NCBI RefSeq assembly: GCF_004217285.1
Contig: NZ_SHKS01000006.1
Location: 372,001-436,000 of the forward strand
Source: Streptomyces sp. BK239
GTDB taxonomy: Bacteria > Actinomycetota > Actinomycetes > Streptomycetales > Streptomycetaceae
Length of the DNA: 64,000 nucleotides
Direction of reading: 5' to 3'
The position numbers were made by a program, and so were the translations under genes. A model generated the notes under the pieces. That model saw only the letters and a list, made by a program, of their open reading frames with translations, ran no database searches and had not been told where the DNA came from. Positions 42,502 to 52,977 of this stretch are shown piece by piece (within the stretch, counting starts at the first letter, position 1; each line of letters starts with the position of its first letter).

Positions 42502-43655
42502 TGGGGGCACAGCAGGTCCGGGACGGTTTCGCCGCGCTGTACGGCGCCGAGCCCGAGGGCGTCTGGGCGGCGCCCGGCCGCGTCAACCTCATCGGTGAGC
42601 ACACCGACTACAACGACGGCTTCGTGATGCCCTTCGCGCTGCCGCACACCGCGCTCGCCGCGGTCTCCCGCCGCGACGACGGCCGGCTCAGGCTGCACTC
42701 CGCGGACGTCGAGGGCGGCGTCGTGGAGCTGGGCCTGGACGAGCTGGCCCCGCAGTCGGACACCCGGTGGACGGCCTACCCGGCCGGTGTGGTCTGGGCC
42801 CTGCGCGAGGCCGGCCACGCCGTCACCGGCGCCGACGTCCACCTGACCTCGACCGTCCCCTCGGGCGCGGGCCTGTCGTCCTCGGCGGCCCTGGAGGTCG
42901 TCGTCGCCCTCGCCCTGAACGACCTGTACGACCTCGGGCTCCAGCGCTGGCAGCTCGCCCGGCTGTGCCAGCGCGCCGAGAACGTCTACGTCGGCGCCCC
43001 CACCGGGATCATGGACCAGACCGCGTCCGCCTGCTGCGAGGCCGGCCACGCCCTGTTCCTCGACACCCGGGACCTCTCCCAGCGGCAGATCCCCTTCGAC
43101 CTCGCCGCCGAGGGCATGCGCCTGCTCGTCGTCGACACGCAGGTCAAGCACGCCCACAGCGACGGCGAGTACGGCAAGCGCCGGGCCGGCTGCGAGAAGG
43201 GCGCGGCCCTCCTGGGCGTCGACGCCCTGCGGGACGTCCCCTACGGCGAGCTCGACGCGGCGCTGGACCGGCTGGGCGACGAGGAGGAGGTCCGCCGCCT
43301 GGTGCGGCACGTCGTCACCGAGGACCAGCGGGTGGAGCGGGTCGTCTCGCTCCTCCGGTCGGGCGACACGCGGGCGATCGGCCCGGTGCTGACCGAGGGG
43401 CACGCCTCGCTGCGGGACGACTTCCGCATCTCCTGCCCCGAGCTGGACCTGGTCGTCGACACCGCGCTCACCTCGGGCGCGCTCGGAGCGCGGATGACCG
43501 GTGGCGGCTTCGGCGGCTCGGCGATCGTGCTGGCCGAGGCGGCCGACGTGGAGACCATCACCAAGGCGGTCGGCGAGGCGTTCGCCGCGGCGGACTTCAC
43601 CGCGCCGCGCGTGTTCGAGGCGGTGCCGGCGGCGGGGGCGACGCGGCTCGCCTGA
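42501..43655 (+). CDS. galK: galactokinase
   Basis: A 384-residue GHMP kinase. Galactokinase signature GRVNLIGEHTDYNDGFVMP, ATP loop PSGAGLSSSAALEV, and C-terminal ARMTGGGFGGSAIVL are all present. It phosphorylates galactose at C1 using ATP. The start is GTG 42501, sharing its G with the galE stop; the frame is open well upstream across galE, but that extension has no family similarity. Confidence 0.95.
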   Translation: MGAQQVRDGFAALYGAEPEGVWAAPGRVNLIGEHTDYNDGFVMPFALPHTALAAVSRRDDGRLRLHSADVEGGVVELGLDELAPQSDTRWTAYPAGVVWALREAGHAVTGADVHLTSTVPSGAGLSSSAALEVVVALALNDLYDLGLQRWQLARLCQRAENVYVGAPTGIMDQTASACCEAGHALFLDTRDLSQRQIPFDLAAEGMRLLVVDTQVKHAHSDGEYGKRRAGCEKGAALLGVDALRDVPYGELDAALDRLGDEEEVRRLVRHVVTEDQRVERVVSLLRSGDTRAIGPVLTEGHASLRDDFRISCPELDLVVDTALTSGALGARMTGGGFGGSAIVLAEAADVETITKAVGEAFAAADFTAPRVFEAVPAAGATRLA

Positions 43656-43669
43656 ACCACCCCGCGTGC

Positions 43670-43711
43670 GGCGAAGGGCCGGGACCCGGCAAGGGCTCGC
43701 GGCCCTTCGCC
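43670..43711. terminator. terminator of the gal operon
   Basis: GGCGAAGGGCCG pairs perfectly with CGGCCCTTCGCC (12 bp) around an 18-nt loop. It lies 15 bases after galK and 12 bases before the convergent GNAT stop, so it can serve both. Confidence 0.75.
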
Positions 43712-43722
43712 GTGTCCCGGGC

Positions 43723-44166
43723 TCAGGCCAGCCGTTTGGTCAGCGTGTACTCCGTGACGCCAGGCGGATAGTCCTCGATCACGCACACCACCTCGTACCC
43801 GCGCCGCCGGTAGAACCCCGGCGCCTGGAAGTCCCAGGTCTCCAGCCGCGCCCGGCGGCAGCCGCGCTCCTCGCGGGCGACGCGCTCCGCCTCCTTCAGC
43901 AGGGCGCTGCCGAGTCCGAAGCCGCGGTGCCGGGCGTCGACCCAGAGGTGGGCGATGTGCAGCCAGGTCGTCCAGGTGTGGCCGACGGCGCCGCCCGCCA
44001 GCGCCCCGCCGCCGTCCACCGCCCACACGTGCAGCGGCGTCTCCCGCTCGTTCGGGGTGCCGCGCAGCGCCCGCAGGACGGGGGAGGCCGCCGTGTCCGT
44101 CTCGCGGAGCCGGGCACGGAGCAGATCACGGCGCGTCCTGTCGACTTCTGTCTCAAGGCGGAACAT
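43723..44166 (-). CDS. GNAT family N-acetyltransferase
   Basis: A 147-residue GNAT domain. The acetyl-CoA pyrophosphate loop is RHRGFGLGSALLKEAE (R/Q-x-x-G-x-G/A); beta5 and the C-terminal APGFYRRRGYEVV are standard. Start ATG 44166 (MFRLETEVD) is preferred by eye, with ATG 44193 and a GTG in between as alternatives; none has a clear Shine-Dalgarno sequence. Substrate unknown. Convergent with galK and divergent from the regulator at 44440. Confidence 0.85.
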   Translation of the reverse strand: MFRLETEVDRTRRDLLRARLRETDTAASPVLRALRGTPNERETPLHVWAVDGGGALAGGAVGHTWTTWLHIAHLWVDARHRGFGLGSALLKEAERVAREERGCRRARLETWDFQAPGFYRRRGYEVVCVIEDYPPGVTEYTLTKRLA

Positions 44167-44439
44167 GCGGCACACCATAAACGCGGCGGCCAACCAGTTC
44201 TGTCATTTGTCTTCCGCTGTTCACCCGCGGCCCTACCCTGTGAGACAGCGCCGGTGGGGGCCGGCGCCGATCAGGGGGCGAGACGGTCGGGTACGACGCT
44301 CGCGGTGGGGGTATCGATGTCGGCACGGCGGCGGCCGTGCCGACGCGCACCACCTCGCGGGCGCCGTGCCCGCGCCGGTCGTCGTTCTCCGGACCTGGGG
44401 TATCCCCTGCTCCGCGAGGAGTGTGGGGAAGGGGGTTTC

Positions 44440-45228
44440 GTGGTTCGCATCCGAGTCCTGGTCGTCGACGACCACCGTATCTTCGCCGAGTCGCTCGCCG
44501 CGGCCCTGGCCGCCGAGCCCGACGTCGACGTCTCGGCGGCCGGCAGCGGCCCGGCGGCGCTGCGCAGCATGGAACGCGCGGCCGCCGAGGGCCGCCGGTA
44601 CGACGTGCTGCTCGTCGACGCCGACCTGGGCGGCCACCTGCCGGGCATGCGGCCGGCGGCGCCGGTGCAGGACGGCGACGAGGACGGGCTCGTCGACGGG
44701 CTCTCCCTCGTCGCCGGCGTCCGCTCCGCGCAGCCGGCCGTACGGATCGTCGTCCTCGCCGAGAAGGACGACCCGCGGCGCGCGGCCCTCGCCCTGCAGG
44801 CCGGGGCGTCGGGCTGGGTGGCCAAGGACTGCTCGCTGTCGCGGCTGCTCAGCGTGATCCGCGGGGTGCTGCGCGAGGAGACGCATCTGCCGCCGGCGCT
44901 GCTGACGGGCGTGCTGCGGGAGCTGACGGCGGCGCGCAGACACCGCACGGAGAGCGAGCGGCTGGTGGAGTCCCTCACGCCGAGGGAGCGGGAGGTGCTG
45001 CGCTGCATGGTGGCGGGCCTGGGCCGCAAGGCCGTCGCCGAGCGGCTGTTCCTCTCCCCGCACACGGTCCGCACCCATATGCAGAACGTGCTCGGCAAGC
45101 TGGGCGTCCACTCCACCCTGGCCGCCGTCGCCCTGGCCCGCCGGGCGGGAGTGGGACCCGCCGACCTGGAGCCCGCCGGCCGGCCGCTAGCCGGGGATGT
45201 TGTCGAACGGGGCGGTCAACTGGCGTAG
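44440..45228 (+). CDS. LuxR/NarL-family response regulator with receiver insertion
   Basis: A 262-residue regulator. GTG 44440 has GAAGGGGG four bases upstream. Receiver: D10-D11 pair (VLVVDDHRIF), phospho-acceptor D60 (VLLVDADLGG), K129 (GWVAKD); the switch Thr is A107. Between D60 and the next helix there is a ~17-residue insertion (HLPGMRPAAPVQDGDEDG), long for this loop. The C-terminal HTH is LTPREREVLRCMVAGLGRKA...HTVRTHMQNVLGKL. No sensor kinase is adjacent. Its 3' end overlaps the convergent tamR gene by 42 bases. Regulated genes unknown. Confidence 0.88.
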   Translation: MVRIRVLVVDDHRIFAESLAAALAAEPDVDVSAAGSGPAALRSMERAAAEGRRYDVLLVDADLGGHLPGMRPAAPVQDGDEDGLVDGLSLVAGVRSAQPAVRIVVLAEKDDPRRAALALQAGASGWVAKDCSLSRLLSVIRGVLREETHLPPALLTGVLRELTAARRHRTESERLVESLTPREREVLRCMVAGLGRKAVAERLFLSPHTVRTHMQNVLGKLGVHSTLAAVALARRAGVGPADLEPAGRPLAGDVVERGGQLA

Positions 45229-45684
45229 GAGACCGGCGAGTTCACCGCGCTGGGCGTGGGACAGCTCGGCGAGGATCGCCCGCTCCTGGGCGAGCAGGCC
45301 GGCCAGCGCCTGGTCGGCGCGGTCCTTGCCGTCATCCGTGAGCCGGACCAGGACACCGCGCCGGTCGCTCGGGTCGGGCAGCCGCTCCACCAGGCCCTTC
45401 TTGGCGAGCCGGTCGATCCGGTTCGTCATCGTGCCCGAGGTGACCAGCGTCTGCGTCAGCAGCTGGCCGGGCGAGAGCTGGTACGGGGCGCCCGCGCGCC
45501 TGAGCGCGGTCAGCACGTCGAACTCCCAGGGCTCCAGCTGGTGCTCGGAGAACGCCAGACGGCGCGCCCGGTCCAGGTGCCGGGCCAGCCGGCTCACCCG
45601 GCTGAGCACCTCGAGCGGCTCCACGTCGAGGTCCGGGCGCTCCCGGCGCCACGCTGAGACCAGTCGATCGACCTCGTCCTCCAT
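45187..45684 (-). CDS. tamR: MarR family regulator of trans-aconitate methyltransferase (TamR)
   Basis: A 165-residue MarR protein. The winged helix is PGQLLTQTLVTSGTMTNRID...KKGLVERLPDPSDRRGVLV. An N-terminal extension precedes the fold, as in UrtR-type MarR proteins to which TamR belongs. It is divergent from the methyltransferase gene below, with a palindromic array in the 89-bp gap. In S. coelicolor, TamR responds to trans-aconitate and related citrate-cycle acids and controls tam and aconitase-type genes. The assignment rests on this arrangement and sequence style. Confidence 0.82.
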   Translation of the reverse strand: MEDEVDRLVSAWRRERPDLDVEPLEVLSRVSRLARHLDRARRLAFSEHQLEPWEFDVLTALRRAGAPYQLSPGQLLTQTLVTSGTMTNRIDRLAKKGLVERLPDPSDRRGVLVRLTDDGKDRADQALAGLLAQERAILAELSHAQRGELAGLLRQLTAPFDNIPG

Positions 45685-45704
45685 GACGATCAGTGTAGTG
45701 GTTG

Positions 45705-45748
45705 TGTCGACATGAAGTCTCTTGATGTCGAGTCTCTTGACGTCAAGA
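45705..45748. promoter_or_regulatory. TamR operator array
   Basis: TCTTGACGTCAAGA at 45735-45748 is a perfect 14-bp palindrome. TCTTGATGTCGAGT (45720-45733) and TGTCGACATGAAGT (45705-45718) are degenerate copies at exactly 15-base steps. In addition TCGACAT (45707-45713) and ATGTCGA (45725-45731) form an inverted pair. The array fills the tamR-tam gap. Confidence 0.75.
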
Positions 45749-45773
45749 TAGTGCTGGGTGGAGAGTGGACGTC

Positions 45774-46577
45774 ATGACCGACACCGCCTGGGACCCGGCC
45801 CAGTACCTGCGCCACGCCGACCACCGCGCCCGCCCCTTCGGCGACCTCCTGGCCCGCGTCCCGGACCCGCCCGGGGACCCGGCACGGCCGCTCCGCGTCG
45901 CCGACCTCGGCTGCGGCCCCGGCAACGTCACTGCCCTGCTCACCGAGCGCTGGCCCGACGCCCACGTCACCGGCTACGACAACTCCGAGCAGATGCTCGC
46001 CGAAGCCCAGGCGCACGCCGGCGCGCACCTCGACTTCGCGTACGCCGACCTGACCTCCTGGACGCCCGCCGAGACCTACGACGTGATCGTCTCCAACGCC
46101 GCCCTGCACTGGGTCCCCGGCCACCTCGACGCCTTCCCCGCCTGGCTCGACGGCCTCGCCCCCGGCGGCGTCCTCGCTTTCCAGGTGCCCCACAACATCG
46201 ACGCGCCCCTGCACGCCCTCATGCGCGAACTCGGGAACACGCCCCGCTGGAAGGGCCGCCTCGCCCACGTCCTGCGCCACGAGGACTCCGTCCATGCCCC
46301 CGGCGTCTACCTCGACCGCCTCGCCCGCCTCGGCTGCGACACCGACGTCTGGACGACGACGTACCGCCACGTCCTCAAAGGCCCCGATCCCGTCCTCGAC
46401 TGGGTCAAGGGCACCGGCCTGCGCCCCGTCCTCACCGCCCTGGCCGACGACCCCGAGGCCAGGGACGCCTTCCTCTCCGAATACCGAACCGTGCTCCGCG
46501 AGGCCTACCCGCCCCACGACTACGGCACGGTCCTCCCCTTCCGCCGCCTGTTCGCGGTGGCGAGAAAGGGGACGTGA
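45774..46577 (+). CDS. tam: trans-aconitate 2-methyltransferase
   Basis: A 267-residue class I SAM methyltransferase. Motif I VADLGCGPGNVTALL, acidic loop VTGYDNSEQM, and DVIVSNAALHWVPGH plus FQVPHNIDAPLHALMRE are characteristic of Tam. It methylates trans-aconitate, an inhibitor of aconitase formed spontaneously from cis-aconitate, so it protects the citric acid cycle. ATG 45774 has GGAGAG about nine bases upstream; GTG 45765 is an alternative. The next gene starts one base after its stop. Confidence 0.88.
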   Translation: MTDTAWDPAQYLRHADHRARPFGDLLARVPDPPGDPARPLRVADLGCGPGNVTALLTERWPDAHVTGYDNSEQMLAEAQAHAGAHLDFAYADLTSWTPAETYDVIVSNAALHWVPGHLDAFPAWLDGLAPGGVLAFQVPHNIDAPLHALMRELGNTPRWKGRLAHVLRHEDSVHAPGVYLDRLARLGCDTDVWTTTYRHVLKGPDPVLDWVKGTGLRPVLTALADDPEARDAFLSEYRTVLREAYPPHDYGTVLPFRRLFAVARKGT

Positions 46578-46578
46578 G

Positions 46579-46971
46579 GTGATCGTCGCCGTCGACCACG
46601 TCCAACTGTCCGCCCCGCCCGGCTCCGAGGACCTCCTGCGCCCCTTCTACGTCGATGCTCTCGGCATGGCCGAGATCCCCAAGCCGCCCGCCCTCGTCGG
46701 CCGCGGAGGCTGCTGGTTCCAGGCGGGCGGCGCGCAGCTGCACCTGGGCACGGAGCGGGACTTCCGCCCATCGGCCAAGGCACACACCGGGCTGCGCGTC
46801 ACGGACATCGATGCCCTCGCCGCCCGCCTTCAGACCCACGGCGCGCAGCTCACCTGGTCCGACGACCTGCCGGGCCACCGCCGCTTCCACACCCACGACC
46901 CTGTCGGCAACCGGCTGGAGTTCCTGCAACCGCGGACGACGGCGGCCCGGCCCGGCGGCCGGACGGGCTGA
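46579..46971 (+). CDS. VOC superfamily protein coupled to tam
   Basis: A 130-residue VOC domain protein (AVDHVQLSAPPGSEDLLRPFY...NRLEFLQPR). GTG 46579 begins one base after the tam stop. Ligand candidates are the His in DHVQLS, the His of QLHLGTE and the Glu in NRLEFL. It probably acts with tam, but its reaction cannot be told. The C terminus is an Arg/Gly-rich tail. Confidence 0.83.
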   Translation: MIVAVDHVQLSAPPGSEDLLRPFYVDALGMAEIPKPPALVGRGGCWFQAGGAQLHLGTERDFRPSAKAHTGLRVTDIDALAARLQTHGAQLTWSDDLPGHRRFHTHDPVGNRLEFLQPRTTAARPGGRTG

Positions 46972-46980
46972 CATCGGGCG

Positions 46981-47232
46981 TCAGCGGTCCAGCCCCAGGA
47001 GGCGTCGGACCTCCTCGTGGGGAATGCCCGCCGTGAGTTCGCCCTCCGCCTTGCGCCGCTGGTAGTCGGCCACAGCGAAGGCGTCCTCGAGGTCCTCCAG
47101 CACCTGCGGGGAGACGAGCAGCGCCGCCACATCGCCGTGCTCGGTGAGCGCGATGGTCTCGCCGTCATGGGCCACGCGGCGAACGAGTTCGTCGAGCCGG
47201 CGGCCGGCCTCGTCGACCGAAATCTTTGCCAT
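46981..47232 (-). CDS. Phd/YefM-type antitoxin, apparently without a toxin gene
   Basis: An 83-residue antitoxin-like protein. N-terminal Phd/YefM fold: ISVDEAGRRLDELVRRVAHDGETIALTEHGDVAALLVS, which includes the LTxxGxxxA motif of this family. The C-terminal half (YQRRKAEGELTAGIPHEEV) is the part that would wrap a toxin. No RelE, ParE, Doc or other toxin-sized frame is present on either side, so it is an orphan in this window. A role as a free DNA-binding regulator or in neutralising a toxin elsewhere is possible. Confidence 0.82.
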   Translation of the reverse strand: MAKISVDEAGRRLDELVRRVAHDGETIALTEHGDVAALLVSPQVLEDLEDAFAVADYQRRKAEGELTAGIPHEEVRRLLGLDR

Positions 47233-47342
47233 GCGCGGCCCTCTGCCACAGGACCGATCCGACGGGCCGGGGTTTGAACCGGCATGTGCGGGTCACCCGT
47301 TGTCACAAGACAGACCGCAGACCTGACTGGGAGTGATCTGAA

Positions 47343-47516
47343 GTGGCAGGCGAGCAGAAGTCCAAGGCGAAGATGGAGCAGGCCAAGGGGAAGGCCAAGG
47401 AGACGGTCGGCCGTGCCGTGGGCAACGAGCGGATGGAGGCCGAGGGCCGCGCCGAGCAGGCCACCGGCGACGCCCGCCAGTCCAAGGAAAAGGCGAAGGA
47501 CGTCTTCAAGCGCTGA
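47343..47516 (+). CDS. CsbD family small stress protein
   Basis: A 57-residue protein, GTG 47343 with GGGAG nine bases upstream, ending at TGA 47514-47516. Sequence AGEQKSKAKMEQAKGKAKET then GRAVGNERMEAEGRAEQATG and KAKDVFKR is the CsbD pattern (two Lys/Ala-rich repeats with a central G-R/N-E-R). CsbD proteins are stress-induced and hydrophilic, with unknown biochemical role. A strong hairpin terminator follows 15 bases later. Confidence 0.88.
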   Translation: MAGEQKSKAKMEQAKGKAKETVGRAVGNERMEAEGRAEQATGDARQSKEKAKDVFKR

Positions 47517-47531
47517 GAGCGCAAGGTTTCA

Positions 47532-47565
47532 GGAGGGCCCCCGCCTCACGAGGCGGGGGCCCTCC
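47532..47565. terminator. strong bidirectional terminator
   Basis: GGAGGGCCCCCGCCT and AGGCGGGGGCCCTCC form a perfect 15-bp stem with a CACG tetraloop, between the convergent csbD-like and TetR genes. Confidence 0.85.
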
Positions 47566-47570
47566 CCGTG

Positions 47571-48251
47571 TCAGCTCTTGCGGCGCCCTATCAGGTGCGG
47601 CTTGGCCTCCAGGCCGTCCAGGCCGTGCCACGCCAGGTTCACCAGATGCGCCGCCACCTCCGCCTTCTTCGGCCGGCGCACGTCCAGCCACCACTGCCCC
47701 GTCAGCGCCACCATCCCCACCAGCGCCTGCGCGTACAGCGGCGCCAGCTTGGGATCGAAGCCGCGGCTCTTGAACTCGCGGCCGAGGATGTCCTCCACCT
47801 GGGTGGCGATGTCCGAGATGAGGGAGGCGAAGGAACCCGTGGACTGCGGGATGGGGGAGTCCCGGACCAGGATGCGGAAACCGTCCGTGCACTCCTCGAT
47901 GTAGTCGAGGAGCGCGAACGCCGCCTGTTCGAGCAGTTCCCGCGGATGACCGGCGGTCAGGGAACTCGTCACCATGTCGAGGAGCCGGCGCATCTCGCGG
48001 TCGACGACCACCGCGTACAGCCCCTCCTTGCCGCCGAAGTGCTCGTACACCACCGGCTTGGACACCCCGGCCTTCGCCGCGATCTCCTCCACCGACGTGC
48101 CCTCGAAGCCCCGCGCCGCGAACAGCGTCCGGCCGATCTCCAGCAACTGCTGGCGTCGCTCGGCGCCGGTCATCCGCGTGCGGCGCGTGCGCCTCGGCTT
48201 GGCCTCGTTGCTCGGGGTGCTGCTGGAGTCGGTCGACACGGCGTCCATCAT
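47571..48251 (-). CDS. TetR family regulator coupled to the desaturase
   Basis: A 226-residue TetR protein. The HTH is TSVEEIAAKAGVSKPVVYEH, followed by FGGKEGLYAVV. The C-terminal region is the TetR_C type found in fatty-acid regulators. ATG 48251 overlaps the stop of the desaturase (ATGA), so the two are co-translated; ATG 48248 is an alternative. It probably represses its own operon through the palindromic repeats at 49324-49350 and senses an acyl-CoA or lipid. Ligand not determined. Confidence 0.88.
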   Translation of the reverse strand: MMDAVSTDSSSTPSNEAKPRRTRRTRMTGAERRQQLLEIGRTLFAARGFEGTSVEEIAAKAGVSKPVVYEHFGGKEGLYAVVVDREMRRLLDMVTSSLTAGHPRELLEQAAFALLDYIEECTDGFRILVRDSPIPQSTGSFASLISDIATQVEDILGREFKSRGFDPKLAPLYAQALVGMVALTGQWWLDVRRPKKAEVAAHLVNLAWHGLDGLEAKPHLIGRRKS

Positions 48252-49258
48252 GCCGCTTCGGCGGTGGCCTTCCGGCGTCGGGAGCCGTCCTCCCCCGCGT
48301 TCCGGCGCGAATCGATACGCGAGCGTGACGGCCAGCGCACGTCGTACGCCCACCCGAGTTTCTCGAAGATCCGGATGAAACGGGCGGAGGAGTCCACCTG
48401 CAGTCGCTCCACCCCGTGCCGCGCCGACGTCGGGTCCGCGTGGTGCAGGTTGTGCCAGGACTCGCCGCACGACAGCACGGCCAGCCACCACACGTTGCCC
48501 GAACGGTCCCGCGACCTGAACGGCCGCTTGCCCACCGCGTGGCAGATCGAGTTGATCGACCACGTCACATGGTGCAGCAGTGCCACCCGGACCAGCGAAC
48601 CCCAGAAGAACCCGGTGAACGCACCCCACCAGGACATCGTCACCAGCCCGCCGATCAGCGCCGGCAGCGCGAGCGACAGCGCCGTCCACAGTACGAACTG
48701 CCGTGAGATCGCCCGGATCGCCGGGTCCTTCACCAGATCCGGCGCGTACTTCTCCTGCGGCGTCTGCTCCTCGTCGAACATCCAGGCGATGTGTGCCCAC
48801 CACAGGCCCTTCATCAGCGCCGGGACCGTCTCCCCGAACCGCCACGGCGAATGCGGGTCGCCCTCGGCGTCGGAGAACCTGTGGTGCTTGCGGTGGTCGG
48901 CCACCCAGCGCACCAGCGGACCCTCCACCGCCATCGAACCCATGATCGCCAGCGCGATCCGCAGCGGCCGCTTCGCCTTGAAGGAACCGTGCGTGAAGTA
49001 GCGGTGGAAGCCGATCGTGATGCCGTGGCACCCGAGGAAGTAGAAGAAGACCATCAGGCCCAGGTCCAGCCAGCTCACCCCCCAGCCCCACGCCAGCGGC
49101 ACCGCCGCGAGCAGCGCCAGGAACGGCACGGTGATGAAGAGCAGCAGGGTGACCTGCTCGATCGAGCGCTTCTGTTCGCCACCCAGGGTGGCCGAGAGCG
49201 CGGCGGAGTCGACGGGCGCCTTCGAAGGGTCTTCGATCACGTCGGATGGTGTGCTCAT
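48248..49258 (-). CDS. acyl-CoA/acyl-lipid delta-9 desaturase
   Basis: A 336-residue membrane di-iron desaturase. The three histidine boxes are H85-RYFT-H90 (HxxxxH), H122-RK-HH (HxxHH) and HNLHH in GESWHNLHHADP. Four membrane helices lie in the usual pairs. It introduces a cis double bond into fatty acyl chains. ATG 49258 was chosen because it begins the family's MSTPSDV-type start; the frame is open further upstream without similarity. Coupled to the downstream TetR gene by overlapping stop/start. Confidence 0.92.
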   Translation of the reverse strand: MSTPSDVIEDPSKAPVDSAALSATLGGEQKRSIEQVTLLLFITVPFLALLAAVPLAWGWGVSWLDLGLMVFFYFLGCHGITIGFHRYFTHGSFKAKRPLRIALAIMGSMAVEGPLVRWVADHRKHHRFSDAEGDPHSPWRFGETVPALMKGLWWAHIAWMFDEEQTPQEKYAPDLVKDPAIRAISRQFVLWTALSLALPALIGGLVTMSWWGAFTGFFWGSLVRVALLHHVTWSINSICHAVGKRPFRSRDRSGNVWWLAVLSCGESWHNLHHADPTSARHGVERLQVDSSARFIRIFEKLGWAYDVRWPSRSRIDSRRNAGEDGSRRRKATAEAA

Positions 49259-49556
49259 GCGCGTCCCCTGTGGGGTGGTGGACTGACGACAGAGCCGGCA
49301 GGCCGCGAACCAGGGCTGTTCCCTACGGTTCCGTAACCTACGGCATCGTAAGTATGGCAGTGCCTCGCCCGGCGGCACGAGCCCGCCAGACTGCGCGTCC
49401 GCACCGACACCTATCCTTGGAGGCGGTCGGACAGCGCGGTCCGCTCTGTTTTCCACCCCGATGCCCGGCCCGTGAGCGGCGCCAGCCGCCGTGGGACCGG
49501 GACACGACGGGGTTCCCCCTCCCGGATGAGCTTCAACACTGCAAGGAGCCGCACCT
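49259..49556. other. divergent intergenic region between desaturase and ppc
   Basis: 298 bases. It contains the palindromic operator candidates (49324-49350), overlapping a TAGGTT (-10-like) on the minus strand, and the ppc leader with AGGAG eight bases before GTG 49557. No further coding sequence is supported. Confidence 0.5.
49324..49350. promoter_or_regulatory. candidate desaturase operator (two palindromes)
   Basis: TACGGTTCCGTA (49324-49335; arms TACGG/CCGTA) and TACGGCATCGTA (49339-49350; arms TACG/CGTA), 15 bases centre to centre, 66-92 bases upstream of the desaturase start. They overlap a minus-strand TAGGTT -10-like element, as expected for a TetR repressor site. Confidence 0.55.
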
Positions 49557-52286
<2,730 letters not shown>

Positions 52287-52301
52287 CCCGCACGCACAGG
52301 A

Positions 52302-52345
52302 CGAAGGGCGCCTGCGAGGTCGTACGACCTCGCAGGCGCCCTTCG
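52302..52345. terminator. terminator: 44-bp perfect palindrome
   Basis: Arms CGAAGGGCGCCTGCGAGGTC.. from 52302 and their exact complement ending 52345 leave no unpaired loop base on paper (22 bp each side). It lies between convergent ppc and the small membrane-protein gene; it is unusually long and perfect. Confidence 0.85.
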
Positions 52346-52363
52346 CCTGTACGGCGGCTCGTC

Positions 52364-52912
52364 CTACACGGCCAGGAACGCCGCCGTCAGCAGCGTCACC
52401 CCCGCGCCCGCCAGCACCCAGCCGGCCCGGACCCGCCGCAGACCGCCCGCGACGACCACCGACGCCAGCAGCAGCGCGCCGCCCATCGGCACCCACGAGT
52501 ACAGCACCCCCGCCGGACCCGAGCGCACCACCTCGTCGCTGGCCGGCTTGATCACCACCGTGTACGTCTGCCCCGACCGCACCGCCACCGTCTTGTCGAT
52601 CACCACCTGCGGGCGCGGCGTCGACCCCGGCGACAACGGCGTGTACGGGCCCGTGCACGACTCCTCACCACACCGCGTCACCACGACCGTGCCCTGCTCC
52701 CGCCCCTTCGTCAGCATCACGTGCTGCGCGGTGCCCCAGGAACCCCACACCCCCGCCACGAGGATCAGCGCCGACACCACCGCCATCGCCGCCGCTCCGC
52801 CGAACCGCAGCGCGGCGGCAGAGGCCTTGCGGGAGGCGGCGGCCCGGCGGGAGGAGGCCCGGTGAGCCCGGCGGGCGGGACGCCTACGGGAGGAGACGGC
52901 GGTGGCAGGCAT
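52364..52912 (-). CDS. membrane protein of unknown function
   Basis: A 182-residue protein. ATG 52912 has AAGGA eight bases upstream; the frame extends to 52939. Residues 1-38 are Arg/Ala-rich and cytoplasmic, then a TM helix (AMAVVSALILVAGVWGSWG), an extracytoplasmic domain of ~85 residues with two cysteines (TRCGEESCTGPY), and two closely spaced C-terminal TMs. The paired cysteines may form a disulfide. No family recognised. Confidence 0.8.
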   Translation of the reverse strand: MPATAVSSRRRPARRAHRASSRRAAASRKASAAALRFGGAAAMAVVSALILVAGVWGSWGTAQHVMLTKGREQGTVVVTRCGEESCTGPYTPLSPGSTPRPQVVIDKTVAVRSGQTYTVVIKPASDEVVRSGPAGVLYSWVPMGGALLLASVVVAGGLRRVRAGWVLAGAGVTLLTAAFLAV

Positions 52913-52977
52913 GGCCGGGATCCTTGGCCATGCCGCCACGAACAGTCAACTCATCGGGCGTTTCACAGACCGACACG

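Noticed and set aside
46981..47342. Complete toxin-antitoxin pair
   Set aside because: Only the antitoxin is present; upstream is an intergenic segment and a CsbD gene, downstream is a VOC gene on the other strand.
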